From the NCBI GenBank assembly GCA_017535725.1, contig JAFXTO010000038.1, positions 1 to 64,000 of the forward strand: a stretch of 64,000 nt of DNA, given 5' to 3'. Under the pieces are notes generated by a model. It was not told the DNA's origin, did no database searches, and saw nothing but the letters and a program-made list of their open reading frames with translations. Positions within the stretch are counted from its first letter, which is position 1, and every line of letters begins with the position of its first letter. This document shows, one piece after another, positions 20,074-27,761 of this stretch. The translations under genes were made by a program, and so were the position numbers. The stretch comes from Bacteroidaceae bacterium (GTDB lineage Bacteria; Bacteroidota; Bacteroidia; Bacteroidales; Bacteroidaceae).

Positions 20074-20215
20074 GTACTTGGAATAGAAGTAACAGGCGAG
20101 CTGACGGATGTCCTGGTCTTGCCAGTTCTGCGGCATGAGCTCGCTGATTACGCCCAGGAATTCCCTTTCCTATATTAGCTGTATGGCATGGGCACCGATT
20201 ATCTGGTTCTCTTCT
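20056..20215 (-). pseudogene. Possible remnant of a degraded gene
   Basis: One minus-strand frame reads IIGAHAIQLI, a stop, then EREFLGVISELMPQNWQDQD followed by IRQLACYFYSKYLHF. It has the composition of a real helical protein and ends at a stop overlapping the AGCS gene tail. No family is recognised and the frame is broken, so this is at best a relic; chance is possible. Confidence 0.25.
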
Positions 20216-20264
20216 TCCCCATTGCATAATTCGTTCCCAATAATGTCTGACTGACAACCACACG

Positions 20265-20689
20265 TGACAGATGACAGATGACAGTTTCTATATGCGGGGT
20301 TCCCCCGCCTCTTCTCTTCAAGAATCCTTCAAGAAATAGACTATAATAAGTAACAACGCATAATTATTTATAAAGATTGACGATTAGATTGATGACGATT
20401 GACGTCGAATCTTAATCGCTGGGAATAAATGTTTTAAACGTCAATCTCCGAGAATCCATCCGTCAATCTTCGAAAATATTATTTTGTAAACTAATTATGA
20501 AAATTTACTTAATAATCTATGTAAACAAATAATAATCTAAATATATTATTAAATATACTATTATTACTATATTATTAATTTTTATAAAAGACGTTATAAA
20601 TATCCATCTTCCCCCTCCTCTATATCCATCTTCCCCCTCCTCTCAGAGGGATAGGGCACACATCTAAAACTGTCATCTGTCATCTGTCA
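20265..20689. mobile_element. MITE-like element with 23-bp perfect terminal inverted repeats
   Basis: A 23-nt terminal repeat (20265-20287, beginning TGACAGATGACAGATGACAG) has its exact inverse at 20667-20689. The 379 nt between are very A/T-rich and carry no gene. They include two tandem copies of a 22-nt unit starting TATCCATCTTCCCCCTCC (about 20601 and 20623) and several TGACGATT/CGTCAATC segments. The same GACAGAT tandem also stands alone at 27659-27680. No transposase is in the window. Confidence 0.55.
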
Positions 20690-20775
20690 TTCACACCCAG
20701 TTCGCAGCAGCACGTACGGACGAAAATGTAATCACGTATATACGAAAATGACAACACATATATACGAATGCATCC

Positions 20776-20905
20776 AGACCCACCCCTCACCCTCCCTGTT
20801 CTTGAAGGGTCAAGCGTCTCTTCGAGCCGAGCGAGGGAGGGAGTGAATACCAATGACGGGTAAAGGCAGACGCCTTCCTCACTCCCCCTCAAAGGGGGAG
20901 GGTGG
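20776..20905. repeat. Intergenic copy of the topB palindrome arm plus a second palindrome
   Basis: Positions 20790-20843 are identical over 54 nt to each arm of the large inverted repeat in topB, preceded by the shared head AGACCCACCCC. Further right is ACTCCCCCTC-AAA-GGGGGAG with GGTGGT, a second palindrome type. ACCAATGACGGGT occurs twice, at about 20850 and 20908. Confidence 0.85.
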
Positions 20906-20955
20906 TCACCAATGACGGGTGATTGCCTGCGGTAGAAGGGGGGTGAGAAATGGGA

Positions 20956-20992
20956 ATCCCCGCTGTGACACAGATGTGGTCGCAGCGGGGAT
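20956..20992. terminator. Hairpin downstream of the mutase genes
   Basis: Perfect 10-bp stem ATCCCCGCTG / CAGCGGGGAT with a 17-nt loop. It lies about 70 nt beyond the stop of the minus-strand mutase genes and is the likely transcript end. Its stem resembles the terminator at 49812-49850. Confidence 0.55.
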
Positions 20993-21004
20993 AAGTGTGT
21001 ATGG

Positions 21005-21077
21005 GGGAGATTGTTACTCCTTGGCGAGGGGATTGTTACTCCTTACCGACGGGGGGAGATTGTTATTCCTTGCCGAG
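21005..21077. repeat. Triplicated 3' end of the mutase large-subunit gene
   Basis: The last codons and stop of the gene (GAGATTGTTATTCCTTGCC on the plus strand, 21057-21075) are followed by two further near-copies around 21007 and 21030. This is a three-copy tandem of about 25 nt running out of the coding region. Confidence 0.7.
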
Positions 21078-23228
21078 GAGGAGCTTCATCATCTCGCAGG
21101 CTGCCTTGGCGACGGAGGTGCCAGGGCCGAAGACGGCGGCGACGCCTGCCTTGTAGAGGAAGTCGTAGTCCTGGGCGGGGATGACACCACCGGCGATGAC
21201 CATGATGTCCTCGCGGCCGAGCTTCTTCAGCTCTTCGATGAGCTGCGGGATGAGGGTCTTGTGACCTGCTGCGAGGCTGGATGCGCCGACGATGTTGACG
21301 TCATTCTCCACGGCTTCGCGGGCTGCTTCGGCGGGCGTCTGGAACAGGGGTCCCATATCGACATCGAAGCCGCAGTCGGCATAACCCGTTGCAACGACCT
21401 TTGCGCCGCGGTCGTGACCGTCCTGACCCATCTTGGCAACCATGATACGAGGACGACGGCCCTCCTGTTTTGCGAACTCTTCGGTGAGGCGGCAGGCTTC
21501 CTCGAAGTCTGCATCGGCCTTGCTTTCTGAACTATACACGCCTGAAATGGTTCTGATGACTGCTTTGTAACGACCGACGACAGCTTCGCAGGCGTCGGAG
21601 ATTTCGCCGAGGGTGGCACGGTGGCCAGCGGCGGTGACGGCGAGGTCGAGGAGGTTGTGCTCCGAGCGTTTGCCATCGGCAAACTCCTGCACGCAGGCGG
21701 TGATGGCAGCGAGGTCCTTCTTGACCTGCTCGTTGTCGCGCTTGGCGCGGAGTTCCTTCAGGGATTCTTCCTGCTGGAGGCGTACGGCGGTGTTGTCGAC
21801 CTCAAGGATGTCGATGGGATCCTCATGCTCGAGACGATACTTGTTCACACCCACAATGGTCTGCACGCCGCTGTCGATGCGAGCCTGTGTGCGGGCGGCA
21901 GCCTCTTCGATACGCATCTTGGGCAGACCTGTCTCGATGGCCTTGGCCATACCGCCGAGCTTCTCGATTTCCTGAATGTGCTCCCAAGCCTTGAGGTAGA
22001 GTTCCTGCGTCAGCTTCTCCACGTAGTAGGAACCTGCCCACGGGTCGATGTGCTTGCAGACCTGTGTCTCGTTCTGGATGTAAATCTGCGTGTTACGTGC
22101 GATACGTGCGGAGAAGTCGGTAGGCAGGGCGATGGCCTCGTCCAGGGCGTTGGTGTGCAGGGACTGTGTGTGACCCAGCACGGCAGCCATAGCCTCGATA
22201 CAGGTGCGGCCTACGTTGTTGAAGGGGTCTTGCTCGGTGAGCGACCAACCGGAGGTCTGCGAGTGAGTACGCAGAGCCATGGACTTCGGGTTCTTGGCGC
22301 CGAAGCTCTTCACAATCTTAGCCCAGAGCAGACGTCCGGCACGCATCTTGGCGATTTCCATGAAGTGGTTCACGCCGATAGCCCAGAAGAAGCTGAGGCG
22401 CGGTGCGAAGGCGTCCACGTCGATGCCGGCGTTGATACCAGCGCGGAGGTAGTCCATACCGTCGGCGAGGGTATAAGCCAGCTCGATGTCGGCGGTGGCA
22501 CCGGCTTCCTGCATGTGGTAGCCGGAGATGGAGATGCTGTTGAACTTAGGCATCTTCTGCGAGGTGTACTCGAAGATGTCGGCGATGATCTTCATGGAGA
22601 AGGCGGGCGGGTAGATGTAGGTGTTGCGCACCATGAACTCCTTGAGGATATCGTTCTGGATGGTACCTGCCATCTCCTCGAGCTTGGCGCCCTGCTCCAG
22701 ACCGGCGTTGATGTAGAAGGCCAGCACGGGCAGCACGGCACCGTTCATGGTCATGGAGACGGACATCTTATTAAGAGGAATGCCTGCGAAGAGCACCTTC
22801 ATGTTCTCCAAGGAGCAGATGCTCACGCCAGCCTTACCTACGTCACCGACTACGCGTGCGTTGTCGGGGTCATAGCCGCGGTGTGTGGGCAGGTCGAAGG
22901 CCACGGAGAGGCCCTTCTGACCACTGGCGAGGTTACGGCGATAGAAAGCGTTGGACTCTTCGGCGGTGGAGAAGCCGGCATACTGACGGATGGTCCACGG
23001 GCGGAAAGGGTACATCATGCTGTACGGGCCACGGAGGAAGGGCGGAATACCGGCAGCGAAGTTCAGGTGCTCCATGCCTTCGAGGTCTTCCTTTGTATAT
23101 ACGGGCTGAATATCAATCTGTTCAGGAGTTTTCCAGTTGGCAGTGATGCCATTCTCCCGCTGCCATTGCTGACCGTTTTTCTGTTCGATGCCAGCAAATA
23201 TGTCTATGTCTTTAAAATTTGGTTTCAT
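21063..23228 (-). CDS. mutB: Methylmalonyl-CoA mutase, large (alpha) subunit
   Basis: Adenosylcobalamin-dependent isomerase interconverting succinyl-CoA and (R)-methylmalonyl-CoA in the propionate pathway. The N-terminal substrate barrel has [20 protein letters not shown], and [14 protein letters not shown] is also seen. A C-terminal cobalamin-binding Rossmann domain carries the base-off motif DGHDRG near residue 605 and GGVIP near 690. Length 721 aa matches the catalytic subunit. The small subunit gene is upstream and 153 nt away across palindromic repeats, so they are probably one operon. The MeaB chaperone and the decarboxylase complex are elsewhere in the window. Confidence 0.96.
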   Translation of the reverse strand: MKPNFKDIDIFAGIEQKNGQQWQRENGITANWKTPEQIDIQPVYTKEDLEGMEHLNFAAGIPPFLRGPYSMMYPFRPWTIRQYAGFSTAEESNAFYRRNLASGQKGLSVAFDLPTHRGYDPDNARVVGDVGKAGVSICSLENMKVLFAGIPLNKMSVSMTMNGAVLPVLAFYINAGLEQGAKLEEMAGTIQNDILKEFMVRNTYIYPPAFSMKIIADIFEYTSQKMPKFNSISISGYHMQEAGATADIELAYTLADGMDYLRAGINAGIDVDAFAPRLSFFWAIGVNHFMEIAKMRAGRLLWAKIVKSFGAKNPKSMALRTHSQTSGWSLTEQDPFNNVGRTCIEAMAAVLGHTQSLHTNALDEAIALPTDFSARIARNTQIYIQNETQVCKHIDPWAGSYYVEKLTQELYLKAWEHIQEIEKLGGMAKAIETGLPKMRIEEAAARTQARIDSGVQTIVGVNKYRLEHEDPIDILEVDNTAVRLQQEESLKELRAKRDNEQVKKDLAAITACVQEFADGKRSEHNLLDLAVTAAGHRATLGEISDACEAVVGRYKAVIRTISGVYSSESKADADFEEACRLTEEFAKQEGRRPRIMVAKMGQDGHDRGAKVVATGYADCGFDVDMGPLFQTPAEAAREAVENDVNIVGASSLAAGHKTLIPQLIEELKKLGREDIMVIAGGVIPAQDYDFLYKAGVAAVFGPGTSVAKAACEMMKLLLGKE

Positions 23229-23235
23229 AGGATCG

Positions 23236-23272
23236 GACCCCCTCCCCGCTCCCCCTCAAGGGGGAGAGTAGA
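23236..23272. repeat. GC-rich palindrome between mutase genes (copy 1)
   Basis: CTCCCCCT-CAA-GGGGGAG preceded by CCCCCTCCCCG, a member of the GC-rich palindrome family, located just upstream of the large-subunit start codon. Confidence 0.7.
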
Positions 23273-23343
23273 ATGTCTTGTGGGGAGGAATTCTACATGT
23301 AATGATTCTTAATTATAAAAATAAATCTATTCTTGTTAAGTAA

Positions 23344-23380
23344 CCACCCCCTCCCTTGAGGGAGGGTGAGGGGAGGGTCT
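23344..23380. repeat. GC-rich palindrome after the small mutase subunit (copy 2)
   Basis: The core CCCTCCCT-TG-AGGGAGGG is at 23349-23366 with tail TGAGGGGAGGGTCT. It abuts the stop codon of the small-subunit gene. A nearly identical copy sits in the same position after the biotin-carrier gene (51257-51292). Confidence 0.85.
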
Positions 23381-23381
23381 C

Positions 23382-25250
23382 TTAGATGCCCAGCTTTGCG
23401 TTGAGTTCCTTCAAAGTCTTCAATTGGTCAACACGCACATGGATGAAGTTCTCGATGCCGGCGGCCTTGAGGTCTTCGGAGCAAGCGGGTGCGCCTGCGA
23501 TGATGAAGATGGCCTTGGGGTCAGCAGCCTTGAGGGCATTGAATGCGGGGATGCCGTAGTCAGCATACTCGTCGTCGCTGGAGCAGAGCACCACGATGTC
23601 AGCACCTGCCTTGACAGCAGCTTCGACACCTTCCTCCACGGTCGGGAAGCCGAGGTTGTCGATGACTTTGTAGCCGGCAGCGGCGAGGAAGTTGCAGGAG
23701 AACTGGGCGCGAGCCTGACGCATGGCGAGGTTGCCGATGGTCAGCATGAAGGCGATGGGCTGCTTGGCAGCCTTCTCGGTGGTGAGGCGCAGGGTCTCGA
23801 AGTCAGAGGCGAGGCGGCTGGTCTTGAGGGCGGGAACGTCGGCGTCGGAGGTGTGGGTTGCGACGCAGTCGCAACAAACGGGACTGGGGGCCTTGCCTTC
23901 GCTGGTCTCGGTGAAGTTGGGGAACTGGTTGGTGCCGAGGAGGAACTCCTTGCGCTTGCCGACATTGGCGTGGCGGGCGGCATCCGTGCTGTTGATGGCA
24001 TTCTGGATAGTTCCAGCCTTGACGGCAGCGAGGAAACCACCTTCTTCCTCAACGGCGAGGAACAGCTTCCATGCTTCCTTGGCGATGGCCACGGTCAGTT
24101 CTTCCACAAAGTAGGAACCGCCGCTGACATCCACAATCTTGTCGAAGTGGCACTCCTCCTTCAGCAGCAACTGCTGGTTGCGGGCGATGCGCTCGGCGAA
24201 CTCGGTGGGAACCTCGTAGGGAGCATCGAACGGAGTCACCACCACGGAGTGAACACCTGCGAGGGCGGCGGACATCGTCTCAGTCTGCGAGCGGAGCATG
24301 TTCACGTAGCTGTCGAAGAGGGTCATGTTGTAAGTAGAGGTGGCTGCGTTGATGCACATCTTGCAGGCACAGTCGCACTTGGGCTCGTACTGCTTCACAA
24401 TCTGTGCCCAGAGGAGACGGGCGGCACGGAACTTGGCAATCTCCATGAAGTAGTTGCCGCCGATGCCCATGTAGAACTTAATCTTCTTGGCGGCGAGATC
24501 GACATCAACGCCAGCATTGACGAGCTGCTCCAGGTATTCCTTGCCCCAAGCCAGCGCGTAGCCCAGTTCCTGATAGACGTAGGCGCCGCTGTTGTTGAGC
24601 AGGTCGGAGTGTACCATGACGCAACGGAGGTTGGGGAAGTCCTTGAGCTTCTCCACGAGCTTGGGCATGTCGGGCAGGAGCATGGTGGTATCCTTGCCCT
24701 TCATGAGCATCCGCTCGATGGGGTCGAAGCCGATGCCGCCGACAATCTTCTCCTTGTCGTAGCCCTGCTTCTCGAAATAGGCCACCAGGAGGTCGGCCAG
24801 CTCCAGCACGTGGCGCTGACAGACGCGGAAGCTCACTTCCACGATGTCACAGCGGATGCCGTCGAGCAGGGTTTCAATCAGTTCTGCGCTGAGTTCCATG
24901 TGACCCAGACGGAAGCCGAGAGAGTCAACACCTTTGTTGAGGATGTCCAGCGCCTTGGCGTTGGCCTCCTTGGGGTCGTTGACAACAATGTTCTGGCGAA
25001 CGTACCAGACGTTGTTGTCCTTCTTGTTGCCGCGCACGTAGGGGAACTCGCCCGGGAGGGCGTTGACGGTGGGTAATTGATCCACGTCTTCCTTGAGGTA
25101 GAACGGCTGCATGGAGAAGCCTTCGTTGGTTCTCCAGACCATTTTCTTCTCGTAGTCAGCGCCCTTGAGGTCAACCTCAATCTTGTCACGCCATTCCTGA
25201 CGGGTCGGGGCGGTGAAGTCCGCGAAGAGTCTTTCTTTACTATCTGCCAT
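23382..25250 (-). CDS. mutA: Methylmalonyl-CoA mutase, small (beta) subunit
   Basis: Non-catalytic partner of the large subunit. It shares the mutase fold (DFTAPTRQEWRDKIEVDLKG; GGIGFDPIERML; VDVSGGSYFVEELT) and ends in a degenerate cobalamin-binding domain that lacks the DxHxxG motif, as expected for this subunit. The start at 25250 (MADSKERLF) is chosen. The longer frame adds a hydrophobic LLNNNILYTLNIHLLNKK segment from the leader and has no support. Length 622 aa is normal. It is the first gene of the mutase operon, with a promoter about 130 nt upstream. Confidence 0.95.
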   Translation of the reverse strand: MADSKERLFADFTAPTRQEWRDKIEVDLKGADYEKKMVWRTNEGFSMQPFYLKEDVDQLPTVNALPGEFPYVRGNKKDNNVWYVRQNIVVNDPKEANAKALDILNKGVDSLGFRLGHMELSAELIETLLDGIRCDIVEVSFRVCQRHVLELADLLVAYFEKQGYDKEKIVGGIGFDPIERMLMKGKDTTMLLPDMPKLVEKLKDFPNLRCVMVHSDLLNNSGAYVYQELGYALAWGKEYLEQLVNAGVDVDLAAKKIKFYMGIGGNYFMEIAKFRAARLLWAQIVKQYEPKCDCACKMCINAATSTYNMTLFDSYVNMLRSQTETMSAALAGVHSVVVTPFDAPYEVPTEFAERIARNQQLLLKEECHFDKIVDVSGGSYFVEELTVAIAKEAWKLFLAVEEEGGFLAAVKAGTIQNAINSTDAARHANVGKRKEFLLGTNQFPNFTETSEGKAPSPVCCDCVATHTSDADVPALKTSRLASDFETLRLTTEKAAKQPIAFMLTIGNLAMRQARAQFSCNFLAAAGYKVIDNLGFPTVEEGVEAAVKAGADIVVLCSSDDEYADYGIPAFNALKAADPKAIFIIAGAPACSEDLKAAGIENFIHVRVDQLKTLKELNAKLGI

Positions 25251-25334
25251 AGTAAGTTTTTTGTTTAAAAGATGAATGTTTAAGGTATATAGAATGTTGT
25301 TGTTTAGAAGCATAGCGAAAATGCCCTTAGAGAG

Positions 25335-25350
25335 GCCCTTTCCGAAGGGC
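25335..25350. promoter_or_regulatory. Hairpin in the mutase operon leader
   Basis: The perfect palindrome GCCCTT-TCCG-AAGGGC lies in the roughly 120-nt untranslated leader of the mutase operon. No cobalamin riboswitch core was recognised around it. Confidence 0.45.
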
Positions 25351-25379
25351 TGCGAGGGCTTATCGGGTCAAATAGCGAG

Positions 25380-25411
25380 CAAAGGTAGTGAAGTTTGGTG
25401 GAGCGACCAAA
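25380..25411 (-). promoter_or_regulatory. Promoter of the mutase operon
   Basis: Minus strand: TTTG (25411-25408), 20 nt, TACCTTTG (25387-25380), an exact fit to the Bacteroidetes housekeeping consensus. It implies a leader of about 120 nt. Confidence 0.8.
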
Positions 25412-25492
25412 TATATTTGGTAAAATCATCCTAAAAGCACGCTTTTCAGCAAGGATTTTGCAAGAAATGACTTCTGCGTCCAAAAAATTGTG

Positions 25493-25500
25493 TACCTTTG
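25493..25500 (+). promoter_or_regulatory. -7 promoter box of topB
   Basis: TACCTTTG ends 10 nt before the topB ATG, so the transcript would have almost no leader. It also excludes an earlier in-frame ATG at 25490. Confidence 0.6.
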
Positions 25501-25510
25501 CCCCCCGATT

Positions 25511-27592
25511 ATGATTGTATGTATAGCAGAAAAGCCCTCCGTGGCGCGTGACATCGCCAACGTGCTTGGTGCACACCATGACTGCGGAGGATACATAGAA
25601 GGAAACGGCTACCAGGTGACGTGGACATTCGGGCATTTGTGTGAGCTGAAGGAACCCCACGAGTACACGCCGATGTGGAAGTCGTGGAGCCTCTCGCAGT
25701 TGCCCATGATTCCACCCCGTTTCGGTATCAAGCTGAAACAGGACCAAGGTATCGAGCGACAATTTTCCGTCATCGAGAAGCTGATGCAGGCCGCCGACAG
25801 CATCATCAACTGCGGCGATGCCGGGCAGGAAGGTGAACTCATCCAGCGATGGGTGATGCAGAAGGCGGGGGCCAAGTGCCCCGTCCAACGGCTGTGGATA
25901 TCGTCGCTGACGGAGGAAGCCATCCGCGAAGGATTCCAGACGCTGAAAGACCAGAGCGAGTACCAGAGCCTGTACGAAGCAGGGCTCTGCAGAGCCATAG
26001 GCGACTGGACATTAGGCATGAATGCCACAAGGCTCTACACCCTGAAATACGGCTCCAACCGCCAAGTCCTCTCCATAGGTCGCGTGCAGACCCCCACCCT
26101 CGCACTCATCGTCAACCGCCAGCACGAGATAGACAACTTCAAGCCCGAAACCTACTGGGTGCTGACCACCATCTACCGCGAGACAACTTTCACGGCCGTG
26201 ATGGAAGAGGGCGACCGAGGCTTCAAGAGTCAGGAGGAAGGTCAGAAAGCACTCGACGCCATCCGCGACCTGCCCTTCACCGTTACCTCCGTAGAGAAGA
26301 AAGCCGGCAAGGAAGCCGCACCCAGGCTCTTCGACCTCACCTCCCTGCAGGTGGAGTGCAACAAGAAGTTCGGCTATTCTGCCGACCTCACCCTGCAACT
26401 CATCCAGAGCCTCTATGAGAAAAAGGTAGCCACGTACCCGCGCGTGGACACCACCTACCTGCCGGATGACGTCTACCCGAAATGCCCGCAGATTCTGGCC
26501 AACATGACTCCCTACGCAGGCTTCATCCAACCCCTGACAGCAGGCGGTAAGAAGCTGGAAAAGAACAAGAAAGTGTTCGACAACAGCAAAGTCACCGACC
26601 ACCACGCCATCATCCCGACGCCCACTCCTGTGACCACAGCCTCGCTGACGGATATGGAGAAGCGCGTCTATGACCTCATCGCCCGCCGATTCATCGGAGT
26701 CTTCTATCCGGATTGCAAGTACGAGCAGACCACGGTGACGGGAGAAGTCAGACCCACCCCCGCCCTCCCTGTTCTTGAAGGGTCAAGCGTCTCTTCGAGC
26801 CGAGCGAGGGAGGGAGCGGTCACCAATGACCCTGGAAGCACGCAGCTTTCAATAGATTCTGCTCCCTCCCTCGCTCGGCTCGAAGAGACGCTTGACCCTT
26901 CAAGAACAGGGAGGGCGGGGGGAGAGTCTCCGGCGGGAGATGGGTCTATTCTTTTTAAGGCCACAGGCAAGCGCATCGTGGACCCCGGCTGGCGCGTGCT
27001 TTGGGAGAAGAAGAAGCCCACCGCCAATTCCACCACCAGTCCCACCACCACCGCCACCGTGCCCTCGTCATCAGACGAGGGTCCCGACAACCAGAGCGAG
27101 AAACCCCAGGACGAAGAGCGCACCCTGCCCGCCTTCAAGAAAGGCGAGAGCGGACCGCACGTCCCCAACCTCGCGGAGAAACAGACCACCCCACCCAAGC
27201 CCTACACGGAAGCCACCTTACTCCGCGCGATGGAGACCGCAGGCAAACTGGTGGAGGACGATGAACTGCGCGACGCCCTGAAGGAGAACGGCATTGGACG
27301 CCCCTCCACCCGTGCGGCCATCATCGAGACCCTGTTCAAGCGCAAGTACATCAAGCGCGTACGCAAGAGCCTGGCTCCCACAGAGACAGGCATCGAGCTC
27401 ATCAGCCTCATCCACGAGGAACTGCTGAAAAGCGCCGAACTCACGGGTATCTGGGAAAAGAAACTCCGCCAGATTGAACGCCACGAGTACGACGCGGCCA
27501 CCTTCATCGGCGAACTGAAGCAGATGGTCACGGACATCGTGATGACCGTCATGCGAGATAGTTCCAACAGACATGTGCCGCCAGCACAATAA
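25511..27592 (+). CDS. topB: DNA topoisomerase III with two in-frame insertions
   Basis: Type IA topoisomerase that decatenates DNA. An N-terminal Toprim domain (MIVCIAEKPSVARDIA; INCGDAGQEGELIQRW) is followed by the catalytic Tyr309 in TYPRVDTTYLPDD and a C-terminal region with NGIGRPSTRAAIIETLFKRKYI. At 693 aa it is enlarged. Residues about 414-478 are encoded by a 165-nt near-perfect palindrome and flank. A second insertion near 498-530 is Ser/Thr-rich with a hairpin (PTANSTTSPTTT, then PSSSDEGPD). Both keep frame and lie in or near surface regions of the toroid rather than in the active site, so activity is plausible. It diverges from the mutase operon. Confidence 0.94.
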   Translation: MIVCIAEKPSVARDIANVLGAHHDCGGYIEGNGYQVTWTFGHLCELKEPHEYTPMWKSWSLSQLPMIPPRFGIKLKQDQGIERQFSVIEKLMQAADSIINCGDAGQEGELIQRWVMQKAGAKCPVQRLWISSLTEEAIREGFQTLKDQSEYQSLYEAGLCRAIGDWTLGMNATRLYTLKYGSNRQVLSIGRVQTPTLALIVNRQHEIDNFKPETYWVLTTIYRETTFTAVMEEGDRGFKSQEEGQKALDAIRDLPFTVTSVEKKAGKEAAPRLFDLTSLQVECNKKFGYSADLTLQLIQSLYEKKVATYPRVDTTYLPDDVYPKCPQILANMTPYAGFIQPLTAGGKKLEKNKKVFDNSKVTDHHAIIPTPTPVTTASLTDMEKRVYDLIARRFIGVFYPDCKYEQTTVTGEVRPTPALPVLEGSSVSSSRAREGAVTNDPGSTQLSIDSAPSLARLEETLDPSRTGRAGGESPAGDGSILFKATGKRIVDPGWRVLWEKKKPTANSTTSPTTTATVPSSSDEGPDNQSEKPQDEERTLPAFKKGESGPHVPNLAEKQTTPPKPYTEATLLRAMETAGKLVEDDELRDALKENGIGRPSTRAAIIETLFKRKYIKRVRKSLAPTETGIELISLIHEELLKSAELTGIWEKKLRQIERHEYDAATFIGELKQMVTDIVMTVMRDSSNRHVPPAQ
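26757..26921. repeat. Perfect 60-nt inverted repeat inside topB
   Basis: Arms 26757-26816 and 26862-26921 are exact reverse complements separated by 45 nt. The arm starts CCCCCGCCCTCCCTGTTCTT, preceded by AGACCCAC, and ends GAGCGAGGGAGGGAG. Fifty-four nt of the arm recur once at 20790-20843. It is translated in frame as ALPVLEGSSVSSSRAREGA, then a spacer, then APSLARLEETLDPSRTGRAG. Confidence 0.97.
27062..27081. repeat. Perfect hairpin with ATCA loop inside topB
   Basis: CCCTCGTC-ATCA-GACGAGGG, flanked by GTG and TCCCG, lies in a Thr/Ser/Pro-rich insertion. Loop and flanks match the susB hairpin while the stem differs and still pairs. Confidence 0.85.
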
Positions 27593-27621
27593 ATAATAAG
27601 GTACGCGCGTTATATATAGGA

Positions 27622-27684
27622 TGAGTTGACAAGTTGATAAGTTTATAAGTTGACGAGTTGACAGATGACAGATGACAGATGACA
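27622..27684. repeat. Intergenic GTTGA and GACAGAT tandem repeats
   Basis: GTTGACAAGTTGATAAG-type units are followed by three GACAGAT units and GACAAAT, located between topB and the PorE-like gene. The GACAGAT run is the same sequence as the terminal repeats of the MITE-like element at 20265-20689. Confidence 0.75.
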
Positions 27685-27761
27685 AATATAAAACGAGGAA
27701 CGTGAAAAAAGAAAGAATCCATAGGTATCTGGAACTGCGTGGACTGGAGTGTTCCCGCAGG

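Noticed and set aside
21621..25076. Long plus-strand frames (563 and 550 codons) opposite the mutase genes
   Set aside because: Composition is His/Val/Gly-rich without any domain, and the other strand encodes well-conserved mutase subunits.
25251..25380. Cobalamin riboswitch in the mutase operon leader
   Set aside because: A long leader and a small hairpin are present, but I could not find a conserved B12-box or the multi-stem core.
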